Origin: a virus | Direction: 5' to 3' (one strand) | DNA length: 64,000 bases | IMG/VR virus record: IMGVR_UViG_3300050821_006606 | Location: 1 to 64,000 of that record | Shown here: positions 40,891 through 48,542 of the stretch, in pieces | How the letters are laid out: each line of letters starts with the position of its first letter | How positions within the stretch are numbered: position 1 is the stretch's first letter | Made by a program: the position numbers and the translations under genes | Notes under the pieces: generated by a model | What the model saw: the letters and a program-made list of their open reading frames with translations, nothing else | The model's database searches: none | Told to the model about the DNA's origin: nothing

Positions 40891-41106
40891 TTACGCGCCC
40901 TGCTGGCTGGTCTTGCCCATGCCGAGCGGGTTGGAGCCGAACGGTTCGCGGTCGAGCGTATGCGGGTTGGCCGGCGCGCTGTCCTCGATTGGGAACTTGA
41001 CGTTGCCCGGGCGCGAGCCTGATCCGACCGAGGTGTTCATCGGCGCGGAATGCTGAGGGGGAGCTTTGACGGTGCCTTTGGTGGGTGAGCCGAGAGCGGA
41101 AGCCAT
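40891..41106 (-). CDS. 71-aa hypothetical protein
   Basis: From ATG 41106 with GGAGAACACCC in front. MASALGSPTKGTVKAPPQHS and PGNVKFPIEDSAPANPHTLD: low-complexity, Pro/Gly/Ser-rich, likely disordered. Unknown. Confidence 0.68.
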   Translation of the reverse strand: MASALGSPTKGTVKAPPQHSAPMNTSVGSGSRPGNVKFPIEDSAPANPHTLDREPFGSNPLGMGKTSQQGA

Positions 41107-41164
41107 GGGTGTTCTCCGTGAGTGCGTTTCGCGCATTACACGATGGCGTGAGGGTTTCGCAAGC

Positions 41165-41425
41165 CTACGCGAAAACAGTGACAATGCTGGCTGTTTTTGG
41201 CTCCCAGAGAACACGGTGGCGCTGGCCTCGGAGGGCAATGAGCCAGTGCTCGCGACCGTTGGCGAGGTCTCTGCGGATCATGAGGGCGCGCGCGGTGCCG
41301 GCGATTGTGTCGAGGATCATCATGGCGAGTTCGCGCCATTCCTCGCGTGTCGGCTCGATGCCCCAGCGTTCGATCGCTCGTTCCTGGGCGTGCTCGCTGG
41401 CCCAGACCCATTTGAGTTCGCTCAT
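41165..41425 (-). CDS. Hypothetical protein
   Basis: 86 residues from ATG 41425 (ATGA). WVWASEHAQERAIERWGIEP, then helix and a C-terminal beta pair (HWLIALRGQRHRVLWEPKTA). Could be a small RNase-toxin-like fold by pattern (AxERxxxR and LxxxRG...V), but evidence is weak. Confidence 0.68.
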   Translation of the reverse strand: MSELKWVWASEHAQERAIERWGIEPTREEWRELAMMILDTIAGTARALMIRRDLANGREHWLIALRGQRHRVLWEPKTASIVTVFA

Positions 41426-41622
41426 AGCTTTTCGGGCGGCGCTGATGGCAGGTTGATGGCGTGGCGGACGGAACGCCATGCTTCGGTGTAATCAGCGTGG
41501 CTATCGTACAGCGGCGGCGGCGTGGCACCCATGAGGACAATACAGCCGAGTTCTGGGTCATCCCTGGTGTGCACGCGGGCGAGGATGCCGAGAGCTTGGG
41601 TGAGCGGCATGAGGTCGGTCAT
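41422..41622 (-). CDS. Small hypothetical protein
   Basis: 66 residues (PLTQALGILARVHTRDDPEL, DYTEAWRSVRHAINLPSAPP). Overlaps both neighbours by 4 nt. Unknown. Confidence 0.7.
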   Translation of the reverse strand: MTDLMPLTQALGILARVHTRDDPELGCIVLMGATPPPLYDSHADYTEAWRSVRHAINLPSAPPEKL

Positions 41623-41798
41623 TGGGTATCCTTTGGTTGATTGGCGGGCACGATCACGTAGTCGACGCCGTTCGGGTCACTGGAAACGAGGAGGAGCGTG
41701 AGGCCGGGCCCGGGCGCCTGGATCAGCGCGCTGTGCGTCATGCCCTGCGAATTGAGGTCAGCGGCGGTCCAGGGTGCGCGGAATATCCATTCGCTCAT
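41619..41798 (-). CDS. 59-aa hypothetical protein
   Basis: Starts at ATG 41798 inside an ATGA overlap with the membrane peptide upstream. MSEWIFRAPWTAADLNSQGM then LTLLLVSSDPNGVDYVIVPA. Mixed alpha/beta; unknown. Confidence 0.7.
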   Translation of the reverse strand: MSEWIFRAPWTAADLNSQGMTHSALIQAPGPGLTLLLVSSDPNGVDYVIVPANQPKDTQ

Positions 41799-41926
41799 TG
41801 GATGTGGAGCACTTTGATGATGATGAACGGGATTGCCGCCATCGCCGCGTAAATCGCGGCGAGGATGAGCGGGCCGCGCCATGCTCTGGCTTCGCGTGCG
41901 GCGGCATGGAATGCTGGGCTGGTCAT
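41795..41926 (-). CDS. 43-aa single-span membrane protein
   Basis: MTSPAFHAAAREARAWRGPL then ILAAIYAAMAAIPFIIIKVL: one hydrophobic segment after a basic-amphipathic head. Coupled on both sides by ATGA. Role unknown. Confidence 0.7.
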   Translation of the reverse strand: MTSPAFHAAAREARAWRGPLILAAIYAAMAAIPFIIIKVLHIQ

Positions 41927-42123
41927 CGCATATCTCCCCATAAATGGTGGCAATCAGGGTCGAGGCTACCGTCATCGAGCTTATTGCCACCACAAACCAG
42001 GCACCAATCCAGTTTGCGTCGCGAACTCGGTCGCGTGCGTGCCAGCGCCAATTTGGCCGCTTGCCCGTCGGATATGTCATTGGCACGGGCAATCAGTCTT
42101 TCTAACCATTTACCGTCGGTCAT
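41923..42123 (-). CDS. Small zinc-site protein
   Basis: 66 residues from ATG 42123. N-terminal helix (WLERLIARANDISDGQAAKL) and a Cys/His cluster WCLVCGGNKLDDGSLDPDCH that could hold zinc. Overlaps both neighbours by 4 nt. Confidence 0.72.
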   Translation of the reverse strand: MTDGKWLERLIARANDISDGQAAKLALARTRPSSRRKLDWCLVCGGNKLDDGSLDPDCHHLWGDMR

Positions 42124-42329
42124 TCGAGCGGGTCTCCTGTGCCTTGTGGGGGACGGATTCGATGCAGCGCCATCGTAGGACCGAGGGCGGCCGAGACACG
42201 AGCGCTGTTGCACATGCTCATGGCGATGACGGCGACGGTAGGCCAAAGGAGCGGATCGTCGGTCAGCATCCGGGTGTAGAGCGCTGCGTAGGCCGAGTAG
42301 TGCTTGGCCGCGCTTTCGACGGTGATCAT
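42120..42329 (-). CDS. Small hypothetical protein
   Basis: 69 residues from ATG 42329 (ATGA with the XRE gene stop). VESAAKHYSAYAALYTRMLT and a hydrophobic middle (WPTVAVIAMSMCNSARVSAA). Unknown. Confidence 0.68.
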   Translation of the reverse strand: MITVESAAKHYSAYAALYTRMLTDDPLLWPTVAVIAMSMCNSARVSAALGPTMALHRIRPPQGTGDPLE

Positions 42330-42544
42330 GCTTTGCTTATCGCCCTCCCGTCTTGCCAGATGACGATACCAGCCTCGGTGAAGGCCCGTGCGATCGCCTC
42401 TCGATTGTTGTGCAGCAGCCTGTTTTGGCCGAGTTCGAAGCCGGCGATCGATCGCGAGTTGACGTGGGCTTTCTGCGCCAGTTCGGTCTGGTTCCAACCG
42501 AGCCATGCTCTGGCGGCGCGGCATTGTTCTGGTGTGATCATCAT
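42326..42544 (-). CDS. XRE-family (Cro/CI-type) regulator
   Basis: 72 residues. MITPEQCRAARAWLGWNQTE, then LAQKAHVNSRSIAGFELGQN: a five-helix HTH with recognition helix at about 30-40, and AIARAFTEAGIVIW at the end, a common small phage regulator pattern. It is the first gene of the long minus-strand block, facing a plus-strand block. It probably controls this divergent promoter. Confidence 0.9.
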   Translation of the reverse strand: MMITPEQCRAARAWLGWNQTELAQKAHVNSRSIAGFELGQNRLLHNNREAIARAFTEAGIVIWQDGRAISKA

Positions 42545-42622
42545 TTGGGCGCCTTACCAGATTAATGCAGGGCAACGCAAATAAATGCTATCTTTCCGGC
42601 CCGATTTCCCTTAGATTTTCTC

Positions 42623-42640
42623 CCGGACAATACCGTCCGG
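42623..42640. promoter_or_regulatory. Inverted repeat in the divergent promoter region
   Basis: CCGGAC-AATACC-GTCCGG is a perfect 6 bp inverted repeat. It sits between the XRE gene and the first plus-strand gene, 20 bases before that start, so it may be an operator for XRE or a leader hairpin. I could not place -35/-10 boxes firmly. Confidence 0.5.
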
Positions 42641-42659
42641 CCTTTGGAGTTACCTCACT

Positions 42660-42815
42660 ATGGGAAATTACGGCAGTAACACCATGGAATACCTCAGAAC
42701 TGCACGCAAGCCGCACGCCTGCTATTGGTGCGGCCGGGACATTAGGCCCGGTCAAAAGTACTGGGATTACACGCCGCGCCACAAAGAGTGCCTGTCCTGC
42801 GGGCCGGAGGAATGA
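42660..42815 (+). CDS. 51-aa zinc-ribbon protein
   Basis: MGNYGSNTMEYLRTARKPHA, then CYWCG and CLSCG for a four-Cys zinc site. The second ATG (codon 9) is an alternative. GGAG lies 11 nt before the first ATG. First gene of the plus-strand block; likely nucleic-acid binding. Confidence 0.7.
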   Translation: MGNYGSNTMEYLRTARKPHACYWCGRDIRPGQKYWDYTPRHKECLSCGPEE

Positions 42816-42817
42816 TC

Positions 42818-43018
42818 ATGAAAATTCAGGTCGAAATCCGCAACGTGTATGGCACGGAAACCGTCTATCCGGTTTGCCGCCACGCGCAATTTCTCGCCGC
42901 GATGGCGGGAACCAAGACTTTCACCCCTGAGAAAATGCGGCTGATCCTGGCGAATGGCTATGAGGTCGAGGCCGTTTCATCCGCTATTGGCCGCATCGTC
43001 GGTCTGGGAGCACGCTGA
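42818..43018 (+). CDS. Small alpha/beta protein before the AAA gene
   Basis: 66 residues. MKIQVEIRNVYGTETVYPVC then MAGTKTFTPEKMRLILANGY: a ferredoxin-like fold by pattern. GGAGG lies 8 nt before the ATG; ends two bases before the AAA start. This type of small protein tends to precede phage AAA genes, so it could be a partner (inference). Confidence 0.75.
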   Translation: MKIQVEIRNVYGTETVYPVCRHAQFLAAMAGTKTFTPEKMRLILANGYEVEAVSSAIGRIVGLGAR

Positions 43019-43019
43019 T

Positions 43020-44600
43020 ATGATCATCAAATCTAAAGCCGCCGAACAATGCGCTGATATCACTGCGCTTCTGCGGGCACGCAATCCTCTGCTTTGGGTT
43101 GTGAGCCGCGAAGAGGCGCGCGTTGAGGGCTATCTCTTCGAGGCCGCTGCCGCCGCCGGCTACACGTGCCGCACATGGGATGTCGCGGCCGGCGTGTGCG
43201 ATATGGGCGGCAAGCCTGTGAACATGGGTTCGCGTGACCCGGGTGAGATGCTGAACGAGATCGGTGAGCGGGCCCGTAGCGGCCGGGAGCGGTGCCTCTG
43301 GATTATGCGTGACCTTCCGCCGTGGCTGGCCGGCTCGATCGGCATGACGACGGTCCGTCAACTCCGCAACCTCACGCGGATGCTGCCCATGATCGGCCGC
43401 GATAGCGCGCAAGCTGTCGTGGTGCTCAGCCCGGACGGCAATGTTCCTCCCGAGCTTTCCAACCACGCGACCGTGCTCGAATGGACGCTCCCGGACCGTG
43501 CTGAAATCGGCCGCATTCTTGATGCCGCGATCAACTCGCTCCCGGAAGAGATCAAAGCCGCGGCCGCGCCGAACGGCACTCGTGATGCCGCGATCGATGC
43601 TGCTGTCGGTCTGTCCGGTGAGGAAGCTGCGGCCTGCTACGCGCGGTCTCTCGTTCAACTCCGCCGCATCGATCCCACCACGGTTGCCCAAGAGAAAAAG
43701 CGGGTCGTGGCGCGTGAACGAGTGCTCGAATGGTATGACCCGATCCCGGGCGGCCTGGACGCAGTTGGTGGTTTGGACGTGCTGAAGTCCTGGCTTACCT
43801 CCCGCCGGCAAGCCTACAGCCCAGCGGCTCGGGCTTATGGTCTGCCGGCGCCGAAGGGTGCCATGCTCGTTGGCATTCCGGGTTGCGGCAAATCGCTGAC
43901 CGCGAAAGCGATCGCCACAGCCTGGGGCGTGCCGTTGTTGCGCCTCGATCTTGGTTCGCTCAAATCGAAATTCGTCGGCGAGAGCGAGGGCAACTTGCGC
44001 CGTGCACTGCGCACCATCGAGGCTATCGGTCGCTGCGTCGTTTGGTTGGACGAGATCGAAAAAGCCCTGGCCGGCGCGACGCAAGGCGCGGCCGATGGCG
44101 GTGTTTCGTCCGATGCTCTTGGGTCAATCCTGTCATGGATGCAGGAAAGAGCGGGCGAAGCGTTTGTGATTGCGACGGCAAACGATGTCTCCTCATTGCC
44201 GCCCGAGTTAATGAGGAAGGGCCGGTTCGATGAGATTTGGTGGATCGACCTGCCTACGCACTCTGAGCGCGAACAGATCATCGTGGCCGCACTCAAAGCC
44301 CATGGGCGCAAGCCCGGTGACGACCTCTGGGCTTTCGATGTCGCTAAGGCCACCGAAGGCTTCACGGGCAGTGAGATCGCCGCCCTTGTCCCTGACGCGA
44401 TGTATGCGGCTTTCGCCGATGGCGCGCGTGATCTGACCGTCCAAGACCTTCTGAACGCCACGCTTACCGTCGTTCCCATGGCTAAGACCGCCGCTGAGAA
44501 AATCACTCGTCTCCGCGAATGGGCTGTCGGTCGTGCCCGTCCCGCTACTACTCCGGAAACGGCCACCGCTGCCGCTTCCGGCCGTCAACTCGACTTCTGA
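43020..44600 (+). CDS. AAA+ ATPase, Ycf46-like
   Basis: 526 residues from ATG 43020. Residues 1-230 (ADITALLRARNPLLWVVSRE, EGYLFEAAAAAGYTCRTWDV) resemble the N-terminal domain of Ycf46-type ATPases. The AAA core has Walker A GIPGCGKS (285-292), Walker B CVVWLDEIEK (339-348), sensor N388 and arginine finger R402 in GRFDE. GSEIAALVPDAMYAAF is the small lid. It should form a hexamer and remodel a protein or nucleoprotein. It is followed by a helical partner and a His-rich protein in the same strand. Confidence 0.9.
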   Translation: MIIKSKAAEQCADITALLRARNPLLWVVSREEARVEGYLFEAAAAAGYTCRTWDVAAGVCDMGGKPVNMGSRDPGEMLNEIGERARSGRERCLWIMRDLPPWLAGSIGMTTVRQLRNLTRMLPMIGRDSAQAVVVLSPDGNVPPELSNHATVLEWTLPDRAEIGRILDAAINSLPEEIKAAAAPNGTRDAAIDAAVGLSGEEAAACYARSLVQLRRIDPTTVAQEKKRVVARERVLEWYDPIPGGLDAVGGLDVLKSWLTSRRQAYSPAARAYGLPAPKGAMLVGIPGCGKSLTAKAIATAWGVPLLRLDLGSLKSKFVGESEGNLRRALRTIEAIGRCVVWLDEIEKALAGATQGAADGGVSSDALGSILSWMQERAGEAFVIATANDVSSLPPELMRKGRFDEIWWIDLPTHSEREQIIVAALKAHGRKPGDDLWAFDVAKATEGFTGSEIAALVPDAMYAAFADGARDLTVQDLLNATLTVVPMAKTAAEKITRLREWAVGRARPATTPETATAAASGRQLDF

Positions 44601-44635
44601 TCAGTTCAACCCCTCAATCTGATAGGCAACGCACC

Positions 44636-45421
44636 ATGAACATCTCAACGCTAAGGCCGGGTCTGCTGGTCTCCCTCAAAAGCTCCATCCGTGGCAACGT
44701 GAGTTATGCCACCCGCGAAATCGAGCCGGATCATATCGCGGAAGACGGCGCACGGCGCGCTGTCTGGGAGACAAACCGGGTTATCGAGTTGCCGAACGAG
44801 CATGAAGCGGCCGTGAAATGCCGCAGCAAGGCGCGCTCCCTGATCACCGCGATTTGCTCGCCCAGTTCCTTCGGGCTTCTGTGCCCAGAGGCCCAGCGCG
44901 ATCGGCTGACGCAGGCAATCGAAGATGCTCGGGAGACTATCACCGAGTTCAACCGCGGCGCCGAGCGCACACAAATCAGCCTCTATGTGATGATTGGCCG
45001 GGTCGCGGCAGATGACGTGGAGGCCGTGCGCGCGATCAATTCCGAGATCCGAGACTTGCTGTCGACCATGGAGACCGGGCTCCGGAACCTGGACGTGCAA
45101 GGCGTCCGGGATGCCGCCAACAAGGCGCGCGCTATCTCCTCGATGCTGTCACCCGAAGCGGCCGAGAAAGCCCGGAAGGCTATCGAGATCGCCCGGGAAG
45201 CGGCTCGCAAGATCGTCAAGGCCGGCGATGTCGCGGCGGCTGAGATCGATGAGGCGACGCTCAGCGCCATCAGGGACAGCCGCACGGCGTTCCTGGACCT
45301 CGAAGACGCCGCTGAGGTGCGCGCGCCGGAGGTTACAGCCCGAGCGATTGATCTGGACGACAAACCGCTCCAGGTCGAGATGTCGGCCGCTCCCGCGCCA
45401 TCTTTCTCGTTCGATTGGTAA
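44636..45421 (+). CDS. Helical partner protein of the AAA ATPase
   Basis: 261 residues. Begins NISTLRPGLLVSLKSSIRGN and is mostly alpha-helical (NLDVQGVRDAANKARAISSM, AEKARKAIEIAREAARKIVK), with an acidic C-terminal tail. The layout AAA ATPase plus long helical protein resembles MoxR-linked DUF3150-type pairs, but this identity is a guess. Weak Shine-Dalgarno (AGGCAACGCACC). Confidence 0.75.
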   Translation: MNISTLRPGLLVSLKSSIRGNVSYATREIEPDHIAEDGARRAVWETNRVIELPNEHEAAVKCRSKARSLITAICSPSSFGLLCPEAQRDRLTQAIEDARETITEFNRGAERTQISLYVMIGRVAADDVEAVRAINSEIRDLLSTMETGLRNLDVQGVRDAANKARAISSMLSPEAAEKARKAIEIAREAARKIVKAGDVAAAEIDEATLSAIRDSRTAFLDLEDAAEVRAPEVTARAIDLDDKPLQVEMSAAPAPSFSFDW

Positions 45422-45485
45422 GCAATCCGCAACCCGGGCAGTGGCAAAACACTGCCCGGACAACTCCCTTCAAAGGATATCGAAA

Positions 45486-45830
45486 ATGCCGTGCGACACA
45501 AAAATCCGTCCCGGTCAGACCTTCACTCAGCGGAAGACCGAGGTCCGCGAGGCGATCGCCAAACTATCGTCCGCCCTGGTCACTGGCCGCGCGAAGGCAG
45601 TCGTAGGCCCGACGGGTGGCGTTGCGTTTACCGGCTGGGATGACCGGGCAAACGTCACCGATAATTGTGCCTATCGGTTAATTCTGGCCACTGGTTCCGC
45701 CTTGGCAAAGCAGGCCATTGCCCGGGCAGAGCAAATCGCCGGTCGCACCGTCAGCCGTCAAGCCGTCGCACAGGGTCACCACGCCCACGAGCATGACGGA
45801 CATCTTCACTGGCATGACCACAAGGGCTGA
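45486..45830 (+). CDS. Hypothetical protein with His-rich C-terminus
   Basis: 114 residues with AAGGA before the ATG. The middle (AVVGPTGGVAFTGWDDRANV) is compact alpha/beta. The end GHHAHEHDGHLHWHDHKG has eight His in 18 residues, a metal-binding tail. It could store or sense metal or fold on metal only. Partner of the AAA block by location. Confidence 0.75.
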   Translation: MPCDTKIRPGQTFTQRKTEVREAIAKLSSALVTGRAKAVVGPTGGVAFTGWDDRANVTDNCAYRLILATGSALAKQAIARAEQIAGRTVSRQAVAQGHHAHEHDGHLHWHDHKG

Positions 45831-45844
45831 CCTGATCTCGCTCC

Positions 45845-45866
45845 GGACGGCGGTACGCCGCCGTCC
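45845..45866 (+). promoter_or_regulatory. Strong hairpin between genes
   Basis: GGACGGCG and CGCCGTCC pair over 8 bp with a 6-base loop. No U-tract follows, so it is not a typical terminator; it may stabilise the upstream mRNA or attenuate the next gene (start 45886). Confidence 0.55.
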
Positions 45867-45885
45867 ATGGTGAGACCAGGAGGCA

Positions 45886-46143
45886 ATGATGACGATAGAT
45901 ACCCAAGGCAACCCGATCTTCTACATAGCGACCGCACACTTGCGGAACGGCAGAGGCGCCATGGTGGAAAGCCAGCCGTATGACAACCGTGAGGATGCGG
46001 CGGCCGAGCTACTCGCGGCTTATCTGACACTGCGCTCTTGCTACACCTCGCGCGCATGGAATGGACGGAGCACCGGCAGCGATATGCGTTTTCATGACCG
46101 GCCGTACGCACAGGCCGGGAAGCATTCAACACGGATCGGATAA
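45886..46143 (+). CDS. Small hypothetical protein
   Basis: 85 residues with AGGAGG just before; the second ATG gives better spacing. FYIATAHLRNGRGAMVESQP, then DAAAELLAAYLTLRSCYTSR. Unknown. Confidence 0.7.
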   Translation: MMTIDTQGNPIFYIATAHLRNGRGAMVESQPYDNREDAAAELLAAYLTLRSCYTSRAWNGRSTGSDMRFHDRPYAQAGKHSTRIG

Positions 46144-46147
46144 CCAC

Positions 46148-46285
46148 ATGATCGAAACTCTCACCCGTTGGGCAGTCATTCTGGGCGTGCTCGCCACGTT
46201 CTGGCTTGCCTACACCCACTGGAACACCGTGCCGACCGTCCAGGTGCCGTCCGTGTCGGGCGGCATCACCATGATTTTCAAATAG
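46148..46285 (+). CDS. 45-aa membrane protein
   Basis: MIETLTRWAVILGVLATFWL, AYTHWNTV and a polar tail: one transmembrane segment with short N-terminus. Four bases after the previous stop. Unknown. Confidence 0.68.
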   Translation: MIETLTRWAVILGVLATFWLAYTHWNTVPTVQVPSVSGGITMIFK

Positions 46286-46295
46286 GAAGACTGAC

Positions 46296-46472
46296 ATGAT
46301 GAACAAACATGAATTCCTTAACCTTCTCCGGAGGCTCCACTTTTTGGACCACTCCGCTGTGCCAACTCTTGATTGGGATACATGGTTGGCATTCAGAGGT
46401 GATCCGGTTGGCTTCCTCCTCCAATGTGACTTTGCAACGGCGGAAATAGTCTGGATTGCTCTTTCCAAATAA
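46296..46472 (+). CDS. 58-aa hypothetical protein
   Basis: Preceded by AGGAAG 7 nt from the ATG. NKHEFLNLLRRLHFLDHSAV then DWDTWLAFRGDPVGFLLQCD. An ordinary small phage protein with no recognised motif. Confidence 0.72.
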   Translation: MMNKHEFLNLLRRLHFLDHSAVPTLDWDTWLAFRGDPVGFLLQCDFATAEIVWIALSK

Positions 46473-46487
46473 CCCAGGAGAATCCCC

Positions 46488-46667
46488 ATGCACGTTACTC
46501 TCAACGGCAAGACCTATTACGTCGCTTTGGACCCGGCCAGCAGAAACAGGCGGCAGGTGCTCGTCCAGCAGTCCGCCAGGATGTGGCGCCTCGCTTCCCC
46601 TCAGGACAGCCTCAGGGTGTTGGCTGGCCTGTCCCTGTACCCGCTGCGGCTGGTAGGTGCGCCATGA
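46488..46667 (+). CDS. 59-aa hypothetical protein
   Basis: AGGAG 8 nt before the ATG and ATGA overlap with the next gene. HVTLNGKTYYVALDPASRNR, then RMWRLASPQDSLRVLAGLSL. Beta-rich start; unknown function. Confidence 0.72.
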   Translation: MHVTLNGKTYYVALDPASRNRRQVLVQQSARMWRLASPQDSLRVLAGLSLYPLRLVGAP

Positions 46668-46858
46668 CCGATGCGGAGATGTGGGACAATTTAGTAAAAA
46701 TGTCCGAGGCCCACCATATTAGGTACGAATTTCAGTCCGAACCGTATCGTATGGCAGAAGAGATCGCTCGCCTTCGAAAGAAGTGTGGTGAGACAATATG
46801 CCCTGTTTTCGCGCCCCTATCAATCAATCGATCGGACGACGGTGATTGTCCGTTTTGA
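46664..46858 (+). CDS. 64-aa hypothetical protein
   Basis: Begins TDAEMWDNLVKMSEAHHIRY; ends with ICPVFAPLSINRSDDGDCPF. Its last 39 bases overlap the converging PEP-CTERM-like gene. Last gene of this plus-strand block; no terminator seen between the two. Confidence 0.7.
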   Translation: MTDAEMWDNLVKMSEAHHIRYEFQSEPYRMAEEIARLRKKCGETICPVFAPLSINRSDDGDCPF

Positions 46859-47167
46859 AAGGCTTGTCACGCGCCGCAGCAATCCGAGCACCACAACAGC
46901 CGACATCAGAACCACCAACGACCCGGGTTCCGGAGTAGGCACCTCTACGTCTGGCAGGCCACCGGCCGGGCCAGGACCGACATCGATCAGCGGAGCGGGC
47001 ACAGAGGGGGACGCCGGAGGAATCCCCCACAACACCGCTCCGCCGCTCGCCACGCAGGCGATTACCAGACCAGCGCGATAATGAGCGAGCGACCCCCAGG
47101 CGGCGGCTGTAAGCCATTCCCATCGCCACACACAGGCTACCCGATAGAATACGTGCGTCCAGATCAT
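46820..47167 (-). CDS. Small membrane protein with PEP-CTERM-like C-terminus
   Basis: 115 residues from ATG 47167 (ATGA with the upstream stop). One hydrophobic segment at about 33-50 (AGLVIACVASGGAVLWGIPP). The C-terminal part PTPEPGSLVVLMSAVVVLGL followed by LRR matches the PEP-CTERM sorting motif: PEP box, transmembrane helix, Arg cluster. Such motifs are recognised by exosortases in exopolysaccharide-making Gram-negatives. A phage copy is unexpected; see the finding. Confidence 0.72.
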   Translation of the reverse strand: MIWTHVFYRVACVWRWEWLTAAAWGSLAHYRAGLVIACVASGGAVLWGIPPASPSVPAPLIDVGPGPAGGLPDVEVPTPEPGSLVVLMSAVVVLGLLRRVTSLSKRTITVVRSID

Positions 47168-47463
47168 TTCAAGACTCCCAAATATCGCGAATGAAAAGCA
47201 TTCCACCCGGCGATCGCCACAAGGTCGAGGCCATGGAGGTCCGCCCATGTGCGTCGGCCAAGGCGATGCCATTGGGCGTGGTGCCACCAGCACAGGCCGA
47301 CAGTGGCATCGTCACCGCCGCCCGCGCCGACCGTGGTGACATGGTGAGCGTGTATCGGGCATCGGGTGCAGAATGGCACGCAACAGCCCCAGGACCGCAC
47401 GAGAGCCAAATGTGCCGGGCATCGGATCGGCAGAACCTTGAAGCGGGTAACGACTTCTACCAC
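47164..47463 (-). CDS. HNH-fold nuclease-like protein (Ref/DUF968-type)
   Basis: 99 residues from a GTG with GGAGG 7 nt upstream, overlapping the previous gene by 7 nt; a longer frame without clear start exists. IRCPAHLALVRSWGCCVPFC, then HAHHVTTVGAGGGDDATVGL and CWWHHAQWHRLG: zinc Cys/His and the catalytic HH of the Ref-like HNH fold. P1 Ref is a RecA-dependent nuclease that stimulates recombination. It lies in the replication block. Confidence 0.82.
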   Translation of the reverse strand: MVEVVTRFKVLPIRCPAHLALVRSWGCCVPFCTRCPIHAHHVTTVGAGGGDDATVGLCWWHHAQWHRLGRRTWADLHGLDLVAIAGWNAFHSRYLGVLK

Positions 47464-47663
47464 TCTTCCCTCCGCATCCGATCGAATGACGCCTGCAATT
47501 GGTCCCTCAATTCCCGCTGTTCCGGCGTCATGGGAGGCTGTGAGGCGGCAAACCGGGCCAGATCGGCGTAACACTCGGCGCAGACCTCAGGTCCGCCGCA
47601 CGGCGCTCTGGCGCCTCCCGGTGCGCGGTAGACCCAACCATGACCGCAGCCTATGTCGGTCAT
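47457..47663 (-). CDS. Small Cys-rich protein
   Basis: 68 residues from ATG 47663 (ATGA). CGHGW, CGG, CAEC: four Cys/His knuckles in the first half, then a charged helix (TPEQRELRDQLQASFDRMRR). Unknown, probably zinc bound. Confidence 0.72.
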   Translation of the reverse strand: MTDIGCGHGWVYRAPGGARAPCGGPEVCAECYADLARFAASQPPMTPEQRELRDQLQASFDRMRREEW

Positions 47664-48373
47664 GTTGGCCACTGCCGGATCATGAATTCGTCAGGGATCA
47701 GCGCCTTTTTCGTCATCTGCTTGTGGAAGTATGGGACACCGGCCGCTGTGCACTGGTCCCGCAGGGAACGAAACCACTCGATATCCGTTTCCCTTGCCTT
47801 CCCGCCGCTCTCGCCTCCGGCGATGACAAGGCCAACTCGAGAAAGATCGTCCGGTCGGAATTCCAGCGGACCGAGCAATGGTTCGCACGAAAGAAACCTG
47901 ATCGCCGGCGAGGTCTCCAGCAGGAACGGCAGGCGGCGGTTGAGTTCGTCCTGATTTTCGATCGTGGTCCCAATCCATACATTGGACCAAATCTCCAAGG
48001 ATTTCGTCATCTCCCGGATATTCTGCGGTCGCTTGGTTAGGAGCATCCAATCCAGCATCCATGTCGACCGAATCACCGCCCAGAGGTCTTCCCTCCATTC
48101 AGCGGGCGCCCGATTATCGAACACGTCCGAAAGGGAGGCGCAAAACACACGGACCCGCTTGCCGGTTTTGAGGGCGGCTCTGTGCCATTTCATCGGCTTT
48201 ACCCAATACGCCGGACTTGTCCGATTGCGAGGATTGTTCCCCCATATGACCTGGCCATACCGCTTCGCCCGTTCCTCGGCGTAGCAATTATCACAGGCCG
48301 GCGAGACCTTGGTGCACCCGACCCATGGCGAGAAAGTATGATCGGTCCATTCTATTTTGCTGTTCTCAACCAC
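47660..48373 (-). CDS. Phage Gp37/Gp68 family protein (DUF5131)
   Basis: 237 residues from GTG 48373. SKIEWTDHTFSPWVGCTKVS and PACDNCYAEERAKRYG give the Cx6CxxC cluster (C20, C27, C30) of the family, with WHRAALKTGKRVRVFCASLS and SLSDVFDN, RPQNI and LSCEPLLGPLE following. The fold resembles radical-SAM barrels and the three Cys could bind an iron-sulphur cluster. The reaction is not known. Phages and mobile elements carry it often. Confidence 0.9.
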   Translation of the reverse strand: MVENSKIEWTDHTFSPWVGCTKVSPACDNCYAEERAKRYGQVIWGNNPRNRTSPAYWVKPMKWHRAALKTGKRVRVFCASLSDVFDNRAPAEWREDLWAVIRSTWMLDWMLLTKRPQNIREMTKSLEIWSNVWIGTTIENQDELNRRLPFLLETSPAIRFLSCEPLLGPLEFRPDDLSRVGLVIAGGESGGKARETDIEWFRSLRDQCTAAGVPYFHKQMTKKALIPDEFMIRQWPT

Positions 48374-48542
48374 TTTCGATGATCTCCAACTCGATCGAAG
48401 GATGCCGCGATCGAAAGCCCAGGCGCTTCCAATAGACCGCAATCCAGCCATCGAGCGCGTCAATCACGCCTATCTCAGTCCCGATGTCCGGGAACCGCCG
48501 TCGCGCGTCATCCGTGAGGCGTACGAGTTCCCCCTTGGTCAC
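48366..48542 (-). CDS. 58-aa hypothetical protein (GTG start)
   Basis: MTKGELVRLTDDARRRFPDI, GTEIGVIDALDGWIAVYWKR: reads like a small SH3-type barrel. The GTG overlaps the upstream stop as GTGA, and its end overlaps the DUF5131 start by 8 nt. Its context is convincing. Unknown. Confidence 0.7.
   Translation of the reverse strand: MTKGELVRLTDDARRRFPDIGTEIGVIDALDGWIAVYWKRLGFRSRHPSIELEIIESG

Noticed and set aside
40303-41022. Plus-strand frame of 239 codons over the small-terminase region
   Set aside because: It covers several small minus-strand genes that have ribosome sites and couplings; its own sequence is Leu/Arg/Ala-rich with no family.
42984-44084. Minus-strand frame of 366 codons antisense to the AAA gene
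   Set aside because: Walker A, Walker B and arginine finger are on the plus strand.
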